A stretch of 64,000 bases of DNA from Adiantum capillus-veneris (GCA_014529385.2 CM043966.1:90406587-90470586); one strand, 5' to 3'; counted from the stretch's first letter, positions 47,691-59,000 are shown. Translations and numbers: made by a program. Notes: generated from the letters alone by a model not told the origin.

Positions 47691-48760
47691 TATACAATGT
47701 CTTCTTGCACTCTCAAGGGTTCTTCTTCATCAACAAGGTCCACAACAATTGTGGAAAATGATCCAAATTCTCCTAAGTGTGGAAATAGGAACACAAACAC
47801 TCAACCAATGACATCGAAAACCATGATCATGGCATACTTTGTATCGTTGCAAGAGACCGTAAACAAACAAGCGAAGACTTACGTGCACTTGCAATGGAGA
47901 ATGACACGCTAAGGGTACTTGTGGTTGATCATGATCCAAAATCTCCTAAGTGTGGAGATATAAACACAACAACTCAACCAATGACATCGAAAACCATGAT
48001 CATGGCATACTTGGTATCATTGCAAGAGACCATAAAGAAACAAGATGAAGACTTATGGGCACTTGCAATGGAGAATGACAAGCTAAGGGCAACTTGAAGA
48101 GGAAGTCAAGGAATGTAAACGCTCTCTTGTGGACTTGAATGCTTTGAAGGAGCACATGAGCAAAGTAGAGTATGACCATGTATTGAAAGAGGAGAAATTT
48201 GACACCATAATCCGGGATGTGTGCGACATGAAAAGTGTGTGCACAAACAAGTCTTGGGCTGATGTATGTGGTAACAATGTGATTCCTAATTCCTCAATCA
48301 TATGAGATATGGCTCAAACAAAGAATTTTGTGAGTGTGGATGTGGAGGAGTTGAAGGAATGGTAGCGACTTTCCAAGAACATTGTTATTCATGGAATTCT
48401 TGAAGAGAAGTTAGAGATGCCTCCTTCTCTTGCCATTAAGATTTCTTCAAAACCCACTTTGGCATGTGGTCTATGGAGCACATAGAGTGGGTAAGCAAGG
48501 AGCTCCTCGCTTGGGAGAACGGCCAATTTTATGCACCATGCCAGATGAGACTTGACAAAATATTATCCTTGATAATAGTTAGATCTATTTGAGGGATACA
48601 AAATGTTTTGTATGTAAAGATTGAACTATTAAGCAACAAAATATGCGTCGCAAGGCATATGAGGAAAAGAATAAGAAAAATAAGGAGACCTTTCACGAAG
48701 AAAATGTGCCCAAGGAGGACGCAAGTCCCTCGAGCAAATAGGGATGCGTGACCTATGAGG
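47691..48760 (+). pseudogene. LINE-2 copy A, ORF1
   Basis: ATG at 47697 (MSSCTLKGSSSSTRSTTIVE). A 178-bp direct duplication (47750-47927 and 47928-48105) repeats PMTSKTMIMAY and VSLQET.. in both halves. The later part is a probable coiled coil (LNALKEHMSKVEYDHVLKEE, about 48140-48200), then RLSKNIVIHGILEE at about 48366. The last motif is like the start of the RNA-binding domain of L1-type ORF1 proteins. The frame changes between the two duplicated halves, and a TGA follows LRAT. The product would bind LINE RNA. Confidence 0.65.
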
Positions 48761-48774
48761 CCGAGTTACAATTC

Positions 48775-49900
48775 AAAATATGCTTTTGGAATTGTAATGG
48801 ATACCGTGGAATTGGGGGGTTGGCATTTATGAACTAACAAGTAAAGACGATGTTGTACTTATCATTAAAACTTGGGAGCATGATAACGATTACAATTTAC
48901 ATTCATTAATGTGGTCAAAGAATCTCAAGCAATAAAGAGGACAAGGAGGGGTAGCATGTATGGTTAAGAAAGGATTGGAATATCCTTTTATCAGTTGTGA
49001 AAGATGACAAGCACAAACGTTATGTATGACTGAAAATTATGACACAAAAAAGAGCATCCATTTTTATAGCCGGTTGCTGCATTACTCATCACGATTCCCC
49101 CTTTTATGCTTGCATGAATAGAGATCAGCCATTTTTTTATTTAGAAGAGGACATTGCTTATTTCAAAGGCAAAGGTGATTTTATTGTATTTGGGGTTATG
49201 AATGCTCGCACAAAAACATTGCAACATGATACTCAATAATTTGATATGCCATACATTTCAAGGGAGTTGGAGGAAGTTCATTTGTATGATCGTACTTCAA
49301 TGGATGAAAGAGAGCCGAACATCTATGAAAAGTTACTTTTAAATATGTATAATAGCACGGTTATGCTCATTGCCAATGGCGTATCTTTGTGGAGTGGAAC
49401 CAATGGATTTACATGTAGAAAACATGGGGATAGTGTGATTGACTATATGCTACTCACCGAAGCCCATGTATTGCATAAAGAGTTTTATGTTTGGCCTAGG
49501 GACTCCGTAATCAGACCATCAAACCTTATGTATTGACCTTGCATGTGGAGAAGCAACTAAGCATGATAATCTCAGCCAAAAGAAAGAGAAATTATCACTA
49601 TGTATGATTTCAAACGGGCATCAATGTACATTGAAATAGTTGAGCAAAAGTTATGGATGATAAAGCTTCAATATGACGCACCATTGAAACTAAATGGGAA
49701 GATTTCAAGAAAGTTATTTGTTCTTGTGCCGAAGAATTATTTGTCATGAAGCATCTCCATGTTATCAACAAAGATAGATCACCCAAAAGGTGGTTTGATA
49801 AAGAATGTCAAGATGCTCAAAAGTCCTTGATAAAGTTTGATAGAACTATGGACAAAGACAACTATCAAAGTCATTTCCATACATAAAATGCATTGATTCA
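48775..49900 (+). pseudogene. LINE-2 copy A, endonuclease (ORF2 N-terminus)
   Basis: The reading starts KICFWNCNGYRGIGG, a typical endonuclease opening. It continues in the open stretch 49039-49239 (FIAGCCITHHDSPFYACMN, YFKGKGDFIVFGVMNART, where functional copies have GDMN/GDFN) and 49246-49536 (NGVSLWSGTNGFTCRKHGDS, VIDYMLLTE). The order fits an apurinic-like endonuclease. The key Asp before the N of VMN is replaced by Val. Confidence 0.8.
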
Positions 49901-51187
49901 AAAGAAGAGAAGAAGATGGAAAGTAAAGCAACAACTTTCTCAAGTCCAAGAAAAGGCACGTGCATGTGGAAGATTTTGGAGAAACTTGAGGGACAAGCGG
50001 GTTGAGAATTTTGGTAACTTGAGTCTTATGGATATGTACACACATTGTAGGAAATGATATGAGCAATCAAATGCTACAAAAATACCATTTTATGGTTTAC
50101 TCCCATGTATGCCCTCTTTTTTTACTATTGAGGATATGTGTGGTGGGCTTGAAAAATTGACCACTTGCAGATCTTCAAGGTATCAAGTCGAAGATGATCA
50201 AATGGAGGGGAGATTTTACTCATGAATAGATGTGTGGTATGTTCAACTTTGCACTTCAACATGGTATGCCTTATGATTGGACTACTAATTGGGTTAAACC
50301 TTTGAATAAAGGAGGGGATGTAGAGTATGTAAACAACTACCAGGCGATAATGATTGGGTCTCTTATGGCAAAGTTGTTTGGGTGCATAATGGACATGAAA
50401 TTGAGTGATTGGGCTGAAGAAAAAGACAAGCATGCAAAAGGACAAGCTGGTTTTCGTCCATGCCATAGCACCATTGATCATCTTGTCACTTTTTGTGTTC
50501 TCATGGAGGAAAGCCGGTTGAAAGGCAAGCAATTGTATTGTTGTTTTGTGGACTTTAAGAAAGCTTTTGATATGATTCCATGTAACAGTTTGTGAAGAAG
50601 GATGGAAGAACTCCAAGTACCAATGAGTTTATGCTTGAGTTTCTAGAATCTATGAGAAGGTGGTGTGTCAATTGTGCATGGGGAGAGGATTTTTTTTTAA
50701 AAAATGTAAGCACTATTGGGGTTAAACAAGGATGTCCATTGTCACCAACTCTCTTTGGTTTATGCATTGATCAATTGGAACAAATGGTACTTGAATTTAT
50801 GCAAGAAGAAGGCATTGAAGAGGTCACTATTTTGCAAAGTGGTAATCATGCTTTTGTTGTATGCGTACGATATAGTGCTTCTAGCACACACTTTAGAAGA
50901 TGCACAAAAGCTTATGGTTGTCCTTGAGAACTTTTTCTTGCACAGTGGGATGATTGTGTATGAATCCAAAACAAAGATTGTGCTTGTGAAAACCAACCAT
51001 ATGGAGAAGCCATGCATTGTGTACAACAATGAGACACTTGAAGTTGTTGAGAGCTTTAAGTATGGCCTTGAGGTTCCGTCCAATCACATGTGGCATGAAT
51101 ATGCTATGCATCATTTGGAAGCGAGAAAGAGAGCATATTATGCATTTGAAAACATGTGTAATGCAGGAAACATCACGTGTTGGGTTC
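49901..51187 (+). pseudogene. LINE-2 copy A, reverse transcriptase
   Basis: This matches copy B from 56871 onwards. Blocks visible are LNKGGDVEYVNNYQAIMIGS, GQAGFRPCHSTIDHL, VDFKKAFDMIP and IGVKQGCPLSPTLFGLCIDQ. The catalytic YADD is YAYD here (at about 50868), and there is a frameshift just before it. Homology to copy B stops exactly at TTAA (51188), where copy B has TCAA, which marks the left end of the piggyBac-like transposon. Confidence 0.88.
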
Positions 51188-51191
51188 TTAA

Positions 51192-51646
51192 CACTAGGTT
51201 GGTAACCGGTCAGTTTTATGTCCTAGGACAGTTTTATGTCCTTTTAATTGGAGAAGTTCGACAAATTAATTCTAGAAATTCAAGTTAGATAACATAGATT
51301 GACCAATTGGGGTAGGTGAGGACAAACTTGAAAAAAACTTGGAATTTTTTTCAACATTGTTGCATGCCTTCTAATTTGAGTAATTAAGAAACTATCCAAT
51401 CCAAGCATGGAAAATTGCATGCAACAACCACCTTCCAATTGAGTGTCGTGCCTCCCCAAAAGCTCAAATTCATGCATGGGGGCTCCATATCGGGGAGAAT
51501 TGAGTCCCGTAGGATCTTGCCTAGATCCAAGGGCTCCAAATGAAAGCCCCAACTCAAGCAATTGGGGTAGGGCAGCGTGAAGAGAGCCAAAAATCCGAGA
51601 AATAGAGGCCGAGGAACGGGTGCAGGGATCAAATTTTTCTGCGCCC
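51192..51646. other. 5' untranslated region of the piggyBac-like element
   Basis: Non-coding sequence between the left end and the transposase ATG. Short minus-strand frames have no support. Confidence 0.45.
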
Positions 51647-53706
51647 ATGGAGCTCAATCGAAGGCACTACTCACCTGCAGAGGTAGGCTGCAACCGTGCT
51701 GGACGCTCCTCTGAGTTTCTCGCGGCCCAAGAAGGTGCGTTGCTACAAGTACCCGCGGCTTGGTTTGGGGCTTCTTGGGCACAACAAGAATTTGGGGATA
51801 ATCATGCTGAGGTGTTCTTCTTTGGGGTGATACACAAGTACCATGCAAAAACTCAAAAATTTGCATGTCAGTTTGAGGGGGATCCAAAGTCCTATGCTGC
51901 AAATTGGAATGGCATCTGCGAGTACCTTGTTCAAAGCTCCCTGAATCTCACTTCTCCTCGGAAAATAAGCAAGGTAAGCCATGCAAGTACCCCTGTTTCT
52001 TCCACATATGAAATTGGTCAATCTAGTCATGCACCTATGGTTGAAATGTGGAGGAAGCTTGCTGAGGATGCATTGAGGGAGGGAAGCCATTCCTACCATC
52101 TTGAAGAGGATACTCCTCTTAGCAGTCCTGATTTTGAAAGCACTCCGGTGGAGGCCACACCGATTGCAAAGCAGCGTGGAAGGCCACCCAAACCACGAAA
52201 CCGGGGTAGACCCAAGGGCTGTAGCATGCTTACAAGTGATGATGCCTCAGAACCATCACCCGAATTTAGCAAATATAGTGGCTGAAATGGTGGCCGACCT
52301 CGTAGACATAAACTACCGCATGCAGGAGGTAGAGCTAGTCCCTCACCTAGCCCATTTGATGTAGTTGATGACGAGGAAAGCAATGATGAGCATGCATCGG
52401 AGGGTGAGGGGGTTGAAGGTGGTGATGATGAGGCCTTGGAGGCAGAAGGGCCGGTACTTGATGACTCTCCCGAAGCGGATAATGACTTTGTTGATGTTAT
52501 TCCTCCGGAATGGCATAGTGGTGATGGCCTTGAGCAAGAGCCCCATGGAACATTTAGGACTCTCGCTCCCTTCAATGGAGTCCATGGACCCGATTTAGAT
52601 CATTTACCTCGTGAGTTTTGTGAATTTCATTTGTTTTTGATGTTGTTTCCACTAGATCTCATTGATCACATTGTAAGTGAAACAAACACGTATGCGGAAA
52701 AAGAGAGGAGAAGGTGTGGGAGCTTGCATGACTCCATGCGTAGGTGGGTTCCTATTGATCGTCACTCTTTTATGCGTTTCATGGGCATAGCATTGGGCAT
52801 GGCACTTCACTACATGCCTTCCAAGAAACACTATTGGAAGGATTATGTGGTAGGCTCACTCTTGTTTCCTAACTTTGGTGAGAAGATGAGCCAAACCACA
52901 TTTCAGCAAATTAAACGGTTCCTCCACTTACGAGACAATGCACAAAGGCCACCTCGTGGATGTAGAGAGCACAAGTTGTGGCAATTAATTGATTTGGAGG
53001 AGAGGCTGAATTACACTTTTCAAAAGAATTGCAATGTAGGCAAGTGTGTCACTGTTGATGAGCGCATAATTCCCTCTAAATGCAAATTGAACCCATGTAG
53101 GGTTTACAATCCAAAGAAGCCTCATAAGTTTGGCATACAGGTATGGAACCTATGTGATTCATCAACGGGGTATAATCATGCATTTCAAATCTATGATAAA
53201 TTGCCATGCCCAGAATTGTCTTTTCATGCAGTTGCAAATTTGGTAAAATCCCTTCCAAGGAAGGGTCATCATGTGTTTTTTGACAAGTTTTTTACCTCCG
53301 TTAAGCTTCTTGAGCACTTGCTTCATGAAGGCCAAGGTGGTATAGGTACTTATGTAGCAAATAGAAAGTACTTCCCACATGCAAAGATGCTACATTTGGG
53401 TAAGCAAGCAGTGTCCTTGCTTGCACATGGATGGACAAGAAAGAAATTTTGTTTGCTTCTAATTGTTATGGAATGCATAAAGGTGAGGTAAAGCGCTTGA
53501 TGAGTGATGGAAAGAGGAGGGAGGTTGTATGTCCTGATGTTGCGGTGCAATACAATGCATGTAAGGCTGGCTGTGACACATTTGATAGTATGGTTCTTGG
53601 GAGTGGTTATAGCTTGCAAAGTACAATGCATGGTTTTAAGTGGTGGCATGCAGGTTTTTGGGGTCTCATGGATTCCGTCTTCACAAATGGCTTCTATGTC
53701 TTCTGA
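51647..53706 (+). pseudogene. piggyBac-like transposase, one stop and one frameshift
   Basis: A frame from the ATG at 51647 runs to 53491 with a single TGA at 52283, probably from CGA. The end (53431-53706) continues in another frame, so one base was lost or gained near 53420. Residues 1-130 contain a small aromatic domain (WFGASWAQQEF, FFFGVIHKYHAKTQKFACQF) that looks like a Tudor/chromatin-reader fold by pattern only. Two AT-hook-like motifs follow (KQRGRPPKP, NRGRPKG), then an acidic linker. The DDE domain follows: ETNTYAEKE, GIALGMALHYMP, VDERIIPSK (Asp 1, 53056), CDSSTGY, VFFDKFFTSV (Asp 2, 53282) and GCDTFDSM (Asp 3, 53575). All three catalytic Asp are present. A C-terminal cysteine-rich domain is not seen. 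Confidence 0.88.
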
Positions 53707-53712
53707 AACCAT

Positions 53713-54140
53713 CCGTAGACGATTAGGTAGTCTTTAGGCAATGTCAAGAGCGCGTATGGCAAGCCATAGGTCAAACAGATAGAAGAAAATCCAAATACAC
53801 AAGCCGTAGGTCAAATCCGGTTGCGTTTTTCTACGGAAAAATGCAAACAGACTTCGCAAACGGACTGTCGTAGGTAGCCGTAGGATGTTGAAGAAACTAT
53901 GGAACTAAAAGAGGCAAAGGGATTTTTCCCGCTACATGCATTTCCCTGTACACCTAGGAGTGCACGTATGTATCTACCTATATAGGATTTGACCAATAAA
54001 GACGAGATTTTGACCCGGTGGTCCTGATCTCCGTACACCTCTGGACCGAGGTGTACGGAGATTGGGCAAGACTAGAGAATACGAGGTAGTTTACATTGTG
54101 AGGAGTATATATATTAAAACAACATTCATAATCATTGTAG
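53713..54140. other. DNA-transposon-like subterminal sequence with hairpin
   Basis: The motif (C)CGTAGG(T) or its complement occurs several times between 53710 and 53890, as in subterminal regions of CACTA elements. A perfect hairpin lies at 54027-54062. The 5' end of the CACTA element, expected to read CACTACAA, was not found. Confidence 0.4.
54027..54062. repeat. Perfect hairpin, 15-bp arms, 6-base loop
   Basis: ATCTCCGTACACCTC, loop TGGACC, then the exact complement. GTACACCT occurs once more nearby at 53951. Confidence 0.9.
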
Positions 54141-54334
54141 ATGGCAACGTCATCAACTAACATGGAGGAAAAGATTGCAAGCTCATGTACGCTCTGCAAG
54201 TATCAAATCCTGCGCAAGCGTAAGATATGTAATGAGCATGTGCACAAGTACGGAGAGTTTGCTAAAGAAATCGTACAAAATCTACGATACGACTCTTACG
54301 GAACGGGCATTGATTTTCGTGACATAGAACCTAC

Positions 54335-54419
<85 letters not shown>

Positions 54420-54660
54420 TTATGCGTGAAGGTCCGACCAATATAGAGCCAAGGATGGAAGCAGAAAAGGACTTACAGACAGAAGAAGACGGCATGGAGG
54501 AGATGTTGGATGCCTTCTTCCAGACAAGCGAGGAGAACGCTAACGAAGCAGCACCAGAAGCCGTGCGCCTATCTCCTGAAGACATGTTGAGGAAGTTGGC
54601 ACGTCAACCAATTTTTGAAGGCGCCAAAATATCGATGCTTCGTACTTGTCGATGAAACAA
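54141..54660 (+). pseudogene. CACTA-associated ORF, possible transposase N-terminus
   Basis: An ATG at 54141 opens MATSSTNMEEKIASSCTLC, a Cys-rich start (CTLCKYQILRKRKICNEH). It runs into a (GA)n tract at 54335-54414 that has expanded inside the frame as Arg-Glu repeats. After the tract, in another frame, come MEEMLDAFF and SPEDMLRKLARQPIFEGAKISML, resembling the plant TNP2-type segment (...LL..A..PLY.G...). The assignment rests on this short match and the neighbouring TNPA-like gene. Confidence 0.45.
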
Positions 54661-54793
54661 TGCAATATCTTATCGATGATGCCTCACTCGTCGAGGCCTA
54701 GGCCTGTAAGTGTTTGTGTGAAGACGTTGATTTAAAATTAAGCTTAAAGTTAATTTAAACAACTGTGTTTTGATGCTTTATTTTACTTTCTTT

Positions 54794-55736
54794 GTGCAGG
54801 ACTTTAGTATGGCAGACTAGCTTTCGGATCCCACTTCTATGAGTGCAGATGCATTCATGGGCTTCGTTACACGGATGACGCCTGCTCAGATGGCAGAGGC
54901 TTCTCAATACTGGGTAGCCAGAGGCACGGGTACTACGCCTCCGGGCTTCACACCCGAGGGTCCAACGCCTAGGGGGGGGGAACACCTATGGGTACGACGC
55001 CTGCTTCTCCCATCACGGTCGCTTCGACACCTAGGGGTGGGGCAGAGGCGGGTATGTCCTTATCTCCGCAGCACAGACACACTCGTCGATCTCGGCAATC
55101 GTCAGGTGGAGGTGGTTGCTGTTGTGGAGGAGGGTCCACAGATGCTTCGACCCCTCCTCGCTCACGACCCCCGTCCTACCCAGGCACACCTCTCGACACA
55201 CCTCTTGGCACACCTCGGACACCTTGGGGGGCACACGATCCTAGTGCCTCCAAGCTCTATACTGTACGGCCAGATGGTTCTGTTGACATGGATAGAGTCG
55301 GGACTGAGATGAGACAGCGGATTCGCCAGCTCGCGGAGCTACAGTTTTTGACCAGCATTCTAACGTCTTGGGATCAGCAGGAAAAGGACAAAGTCAATTA
55401 CATAGTGGAGACCATCCTGAGAGAGTACCAGCCTGCTCTGGGTTCTGACGTTGTTCCGAGGAGCTAGATCAAGGGTGTTGCACGGGACACCGTGAAACAT
55501 CGACGAGATGCAGCTCGGAAGGCTTTCAGGATCGGCTCACCAAAGCCTTCGGGCATCCCACACGAGACGTGGCTTCAGATCCGGAAAGATGAGCGGACAA
55601 CAGCCACGCGATTTAGACAGCAGCGTGAGGCTGCGCAGGTACGACAGATGACCAGGGGGACATCTCATCTTGGCAGCGGAGGCTTCGACACCTTTCGCTA
55701 TGAGTTTGTGAGTTTCTAATCCAATCTTAACTATGG
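54794..55736 (+). pseudogene. CACTA TNPA-like protein (transposase_24 type)
   Basis: A likely intron end (TTCTTTGTGCAG at 54789-54800) precedes a Ser/Pro/Gly-rich region (54839-55190). Then come YTVRPDGSVDMDRV, RQLAELQFLTSILTSW, EKDKVNYIVETILREYQP and, after a TAG at 55465, ARDTVKHRRDAARKAF, GIPHETWLQIRKDE and TRGTSHLGSGGF. This order (basic RRxARK block, W.I..DE, G(S)xGF) matches the plant transposase_24 family found in En/Spm elements, whose TNPA binds subterminal repeats. A donor-like GTGAGT lies at 55707. A frameshift near 54980 and the TAG make it broken. Confidence 0.65.
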
Positions 55737-56410
55737 CGTTTTTTCAAATGCGATGAATCATGTATTCTTATTACTCTGATTTTTGTATAAACGCAAAATC
55801 TTGCGATGCATCGAGCCCCGACACGTCAGGAGGAGTAAGATGGATATCGTAAAGGTATCTATGAAGTATTGAATGATCTTGATGCTTCAGGAGAGCCTGT
55901 AGACTGGGCGGCCTTACAGTCTCGCGATCGCTTGAGGTGAGACGTTAATATGTGTGAGTTGATTTAATTAAGTAAGTATATGTGAATACTAATTTTGTGA
56001 GTTGTCCTATGTGCAGGTTCTGACGCCTAGTCATCAGTGGCCCGGATTTCATATATATGCTTTGTGAGACACAGACATGCTTCTGTGTCTCCTTTTGTAT
56101 AGACATATATCTATGGTTATGATTATTATTCAGACAGTTATTGTTTTCCTTATGGTTATGGTTATTGTCATTGTCATTGTATAGACATGGTTATTTCTCC
56201 TATTCTTGTATAGACATAGTTATGGTTCAGGTTTTGTTTATGGTTATGTTTAACTTTCTGGTTATGCTTATGGTTATTGTTAATTTTGTTTCTGGTTATG
56301 ATCAAAGTGGTTATATTGGTTGGTTATGGTTTTAAGTTATGGTTATGGTTCGTTATGGTTATGCTTTTGAGTTATGGTTATGGTTCGTTAAGGTTATGCT
56401 TTTAAGTTAT
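55737..56410. repeat. GGTTAT-rich minisatellite in the CACTA element
   Basis: From 56140 the text is dominated by TATGGTTATGG-type units. At 56335-56430 a ~34-bp unit (GTTATGGTTATGCTTTTAAG) is repeated about three times. No protein is supported. Confidence 0.7.
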
Positions 56411-56689
56411 GGTTATGGTTCGTTATGGTCATTGGCCTTAAATCTCATGTGAGATCCTACATGGATAGCATGTAGGAGGCATACACATGATTTATTTTTT
56501 TTTGAAAAGTTTATGTAAAAATGAAGGGAACTCTGCCGAAATTTCTGCGGGAGCATGGTTGATTTTGGTGCTGCTCGCTTTCTTGGGCAGAGGGCAGGAA
56601 GTCTGGATGTGGTGCCTATGTCCATCTTTTCATTGGGCATAGGCCAAGCTACTTGCACTCTGCCCAAGAAATTTTTTTTACTGTTATGG

Positions 56690-56870
56690 TCATCGATATA
56701 CGCGTCGCTATACCCGTTTATACCAACGTCGCTATCTGTGTCACTAATAAAGCCTTTCCACGTGTATATCGACGCTCTTTGCGACAGATTCACAGGGACG
56801 CATATATCGACGCGTATAGCGACGTTGAGCGTCGCTATATACGTCGATAACCCCCTTTTTTGTTGTAGTG
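56690..56870 (+). mobile_element. CACTA 3' terminus with subterminal repeats
   Basis: The end reads CCCCCTTTTTTGTTGTAGTG; on the other strand this begins CACTACAACAAAAAAGGGGG, a typical En/Spm terminal repeat. The preceding 180 bp hold inverted and direct copies of TATCGACG, TCGCTATA and CGTCGATA, as in subterminal TNPA-binding regions. LINE-2 copy B starts directly after 56870, so the CACTA element inserted into that LINE. Confidence 0.82.
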
Positions 56871-57539
56871 TATCAAAGTCATTTGCATACATACAAGGCA
56901 TTGATTCAAAAGAAGAGAAGAAGATGCGAAGTAAAGCAACAACTTTTTCAAGTCCAAGAAAAGGCACATGCATGTGGAAGATTTTGGAGGAACTTGAGGG
57001 GTAAGCGGGTTGAAAATTTTGGTAACTTGAGTCTTGTGGATACGTACACACATTGTAGACAATTATATGAGCAAGCAAATGCTGAAAAAAATACCATTTT
57101 ATGATTCACTCCCATGTATGCCCTCTTTTTTTACTATTGGGGTTGTATGCGGTGGGCTTCAAAAGCTGGCTACTCTCGCAAAGCGGGATATCTTCAAGGT
57201 ATCAAGCCGGAGATGATCAAAGGGATGGGCGATTTTTTCCATGAGTTGATGTGTAATATGTTCAATCTTGCACTTCAACTTAGTGTGCCTTATGATTGGA
57301 GTACTGATTGGGTTAAGTCTTTGCATAAAGGAGGGGACGTAAAGAATGTAAACAACTACCGGACCATAATGATTGGGTCTCTTATGGAAAAGTTATTCGG
57401 GTGTATAATGGAGATGAAATTGAGTGATTGGGATGAAGATAATGACAAGCGTGCAAAGGGACAAGCAGGTTTTGGTCGATGCCATAGCACCATTGATCAT
57501 CTTGTCACTCTTCGTGTTCTTAGAAGGAAAGTCGGTTGA
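56871..57539 (+). pseudogene. LINE-2 copy B, RT N-terminal part
   Basis: The stretch corresponds to copy A 49865-50530: VKQQLFQVQEKAHACGRFWR, LHKGGDVKNVNNYRTIMIGS and GQAGFGRCHSTIDHL are RT blocks. A single-base loss near 57520, compared with copy A, shifts the frame before ORF2 continues at 57536. The LINE is cut at its 5' side by the CACTA element. Confidence 0.85.
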
Positions 57540-58804
57540 AAGGCAAGCGATTGTATTATTGTTTTGTGGACTTTAAAAAAGCCTTTGATATGATTCCACG
57601 TAACAATTTGTGGAGAAGGATGGAAGAACTCCAAGTGCCAAGTGAGTTTATCCTTGCGGTTTCTCGAATCTATGACAAGGTGATTTGTCAATTGCACATG
57701 AGAAGAGAAATTTCAGAAATTTTTGTCAGCACTATTGGGGTTAAACAAGGATGTTCGTTGTCACCATCTCTCTTTGGTCTATGCATCGATCAATTGGAAC
57801 AAATGGTACTTGACTTTATGCAGGAAGAAGACATTGAAGAGGTCACTATTTGCAATGCGGTAATCATGCTTTTGTTGTATGCGGATGATGTAGTGCTTCT
57901 AGCACACACTTTAGAAGATGCACAAAAGCTTATGGTTGTTCTTGAGAACTTTTGCTTGCATAGTGGGCTGATTGTGAATGAATCCAAAACAAAGGTTATG
58001 CTTGTGAAAACCAACCATAAGGAGAAGCCATGCATTGTATACAACAAGGAGACACGTGAAGTTGTTGAGAGCTTTAAGTACCTTGGCCTTGAGGTTCCGT
58101 CCAATCACAAGTGGCATGAATATGCTATGCGTCGTTTGGAAGTAGGAAAGAGAGCATATTATGCATTTGAGAACATGTGTAATGCGGGAAACATCAAGTG
58201 TTGGGTTCTCAAGAAGTATCTTTTTGATACATTGGTGACACCGGTTCTTCTTTATGGAGTTGAAGCGTGGGGTGGGAGCATCTCAAAGTCTACTTGGAAA
58301 GAGTTTGAGAATGTCCAAAAGCGTTTTCTTACAAACTTTCTCCAAGTGAAGACACAAACACCATATATGCTCCTGCTTCTTGAGTCGAGATGTCTTCCAA
58401 TTGAGGTTATGGGCATGGAAAGGGTTGTGGAGTACATGATAAAGATGCGTCAAAACCCCTCACATCGACTTCCTACAATTGCATGGGAAGGAAGCAAAAT
58501 AGTTCAAAAGACGCATAAAAGCAAGATCTTGAGCACAGGATGGATGCAAGACATAAAGAAGTGGCTTGGGAGATGGGATGCATTACACTTGCTACATGAT
58601 GCCTCAATTGACTCCCAAGTGAATGAAGCTTTTCTACAATGCCAATGTATTACGGCTTGGGAGGAATCTGGTGGGTCATGCTTCATACATTACACCACCC
58701 ATATTGTCCCCAACTACAAAACCATGTTCTTTGCTGAAAGAGAAAACCGTACTCACACTTATGTGCTTGAGCCTATCCCCTTGTCGATGAACGCACTATC
58801 GTAG
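57536..58804 (+). pseudogene. LINE-2 copy B, reverse transcriptase main part
   Basis: This is the longest undisturbed coding stretch in the window, about 420 codons. It contains FVDFKKAFDMIPRNNLWRRM, GVKQGCSLSPSLFGLCIDQL, the catalytic YADD (LLLYADDVVLLAHT, at 57879-57890), FKYLGLEVPSNHK and YGVEAWGG. The C-terminal half (FENVQKRFLTNFLQVKTQTP, LPIEVMGMERVVEYM) is typical of non-LTR elements lacking an RNase H domain. All core RT residues are present, but the 5' frameshift and missing ORF1 make it non-functional. The open state suggests a younger copy than copy A. Confidence 0.92.
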
Positions 58805-59000
58805 CCATTCGGCTTAGCTTCCATTTCCTTCGATGCAAGACAGGGCATTGGGGCAATGGAGAAGAGTCAAATTGACTATGCACGTTATGCTCACTGCAAG
58901 TTCGAGAGTCTGAGTACCATACACTACTAGAGTGCTCAATTTTTTGTCACATCCGAACTTGCTTCTCTCACATTTTCAACCATAATTTGGACCCACACAC
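58790..59000 (+). pseudogene. LINE-2 copy B, C-terminal cysteine motif
   Basis: In a shifted frame the reading is RLSFHFLRCKTGHWG, then CTLCSLQVRESEYHTLLEC. This fits the C-X2-C...H...C zinc-like motif (often C..C...E..EH...C) found at the end of many non-LTR ORF2 proteins. One stop lies in between. Confidence 0.7.

Larger units (their letters stand above)
51188..53712 (+). mobile_element. piggyBac-like transposon, right end not found
   Basis: The left end is set by the break in LINE-2 at TTAA (51188-51191), the target of piggyBac elements. The first bases inside are CACTAGGTTGG, with a subterminal direct repeat CAGTTTTATGTCC at about 51211 and 51230. A transposase gene follows. The 3' terminal repeat and second TTAA were not identified; the element is probably cut by the DNA-transposon sequence after 53712. 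Confidence 0.65.

Noticed and set aside
47697-48100. Cellular gene with duplicated exon
   Set aside because: The duplicated coiled-coil segment is followed by an L1-type ORF1 motif, endonuclease and RT, so it is LINE ORF1.
56140-56430. Telomere-like GGTTAT repeats
   Set aside because: Units are irregular (mixed GGTTATG, GTTATGC, CGTTATGG) and do not form TTTAGGG or TTAGGG arrays; an internal minisatellite is likelier.
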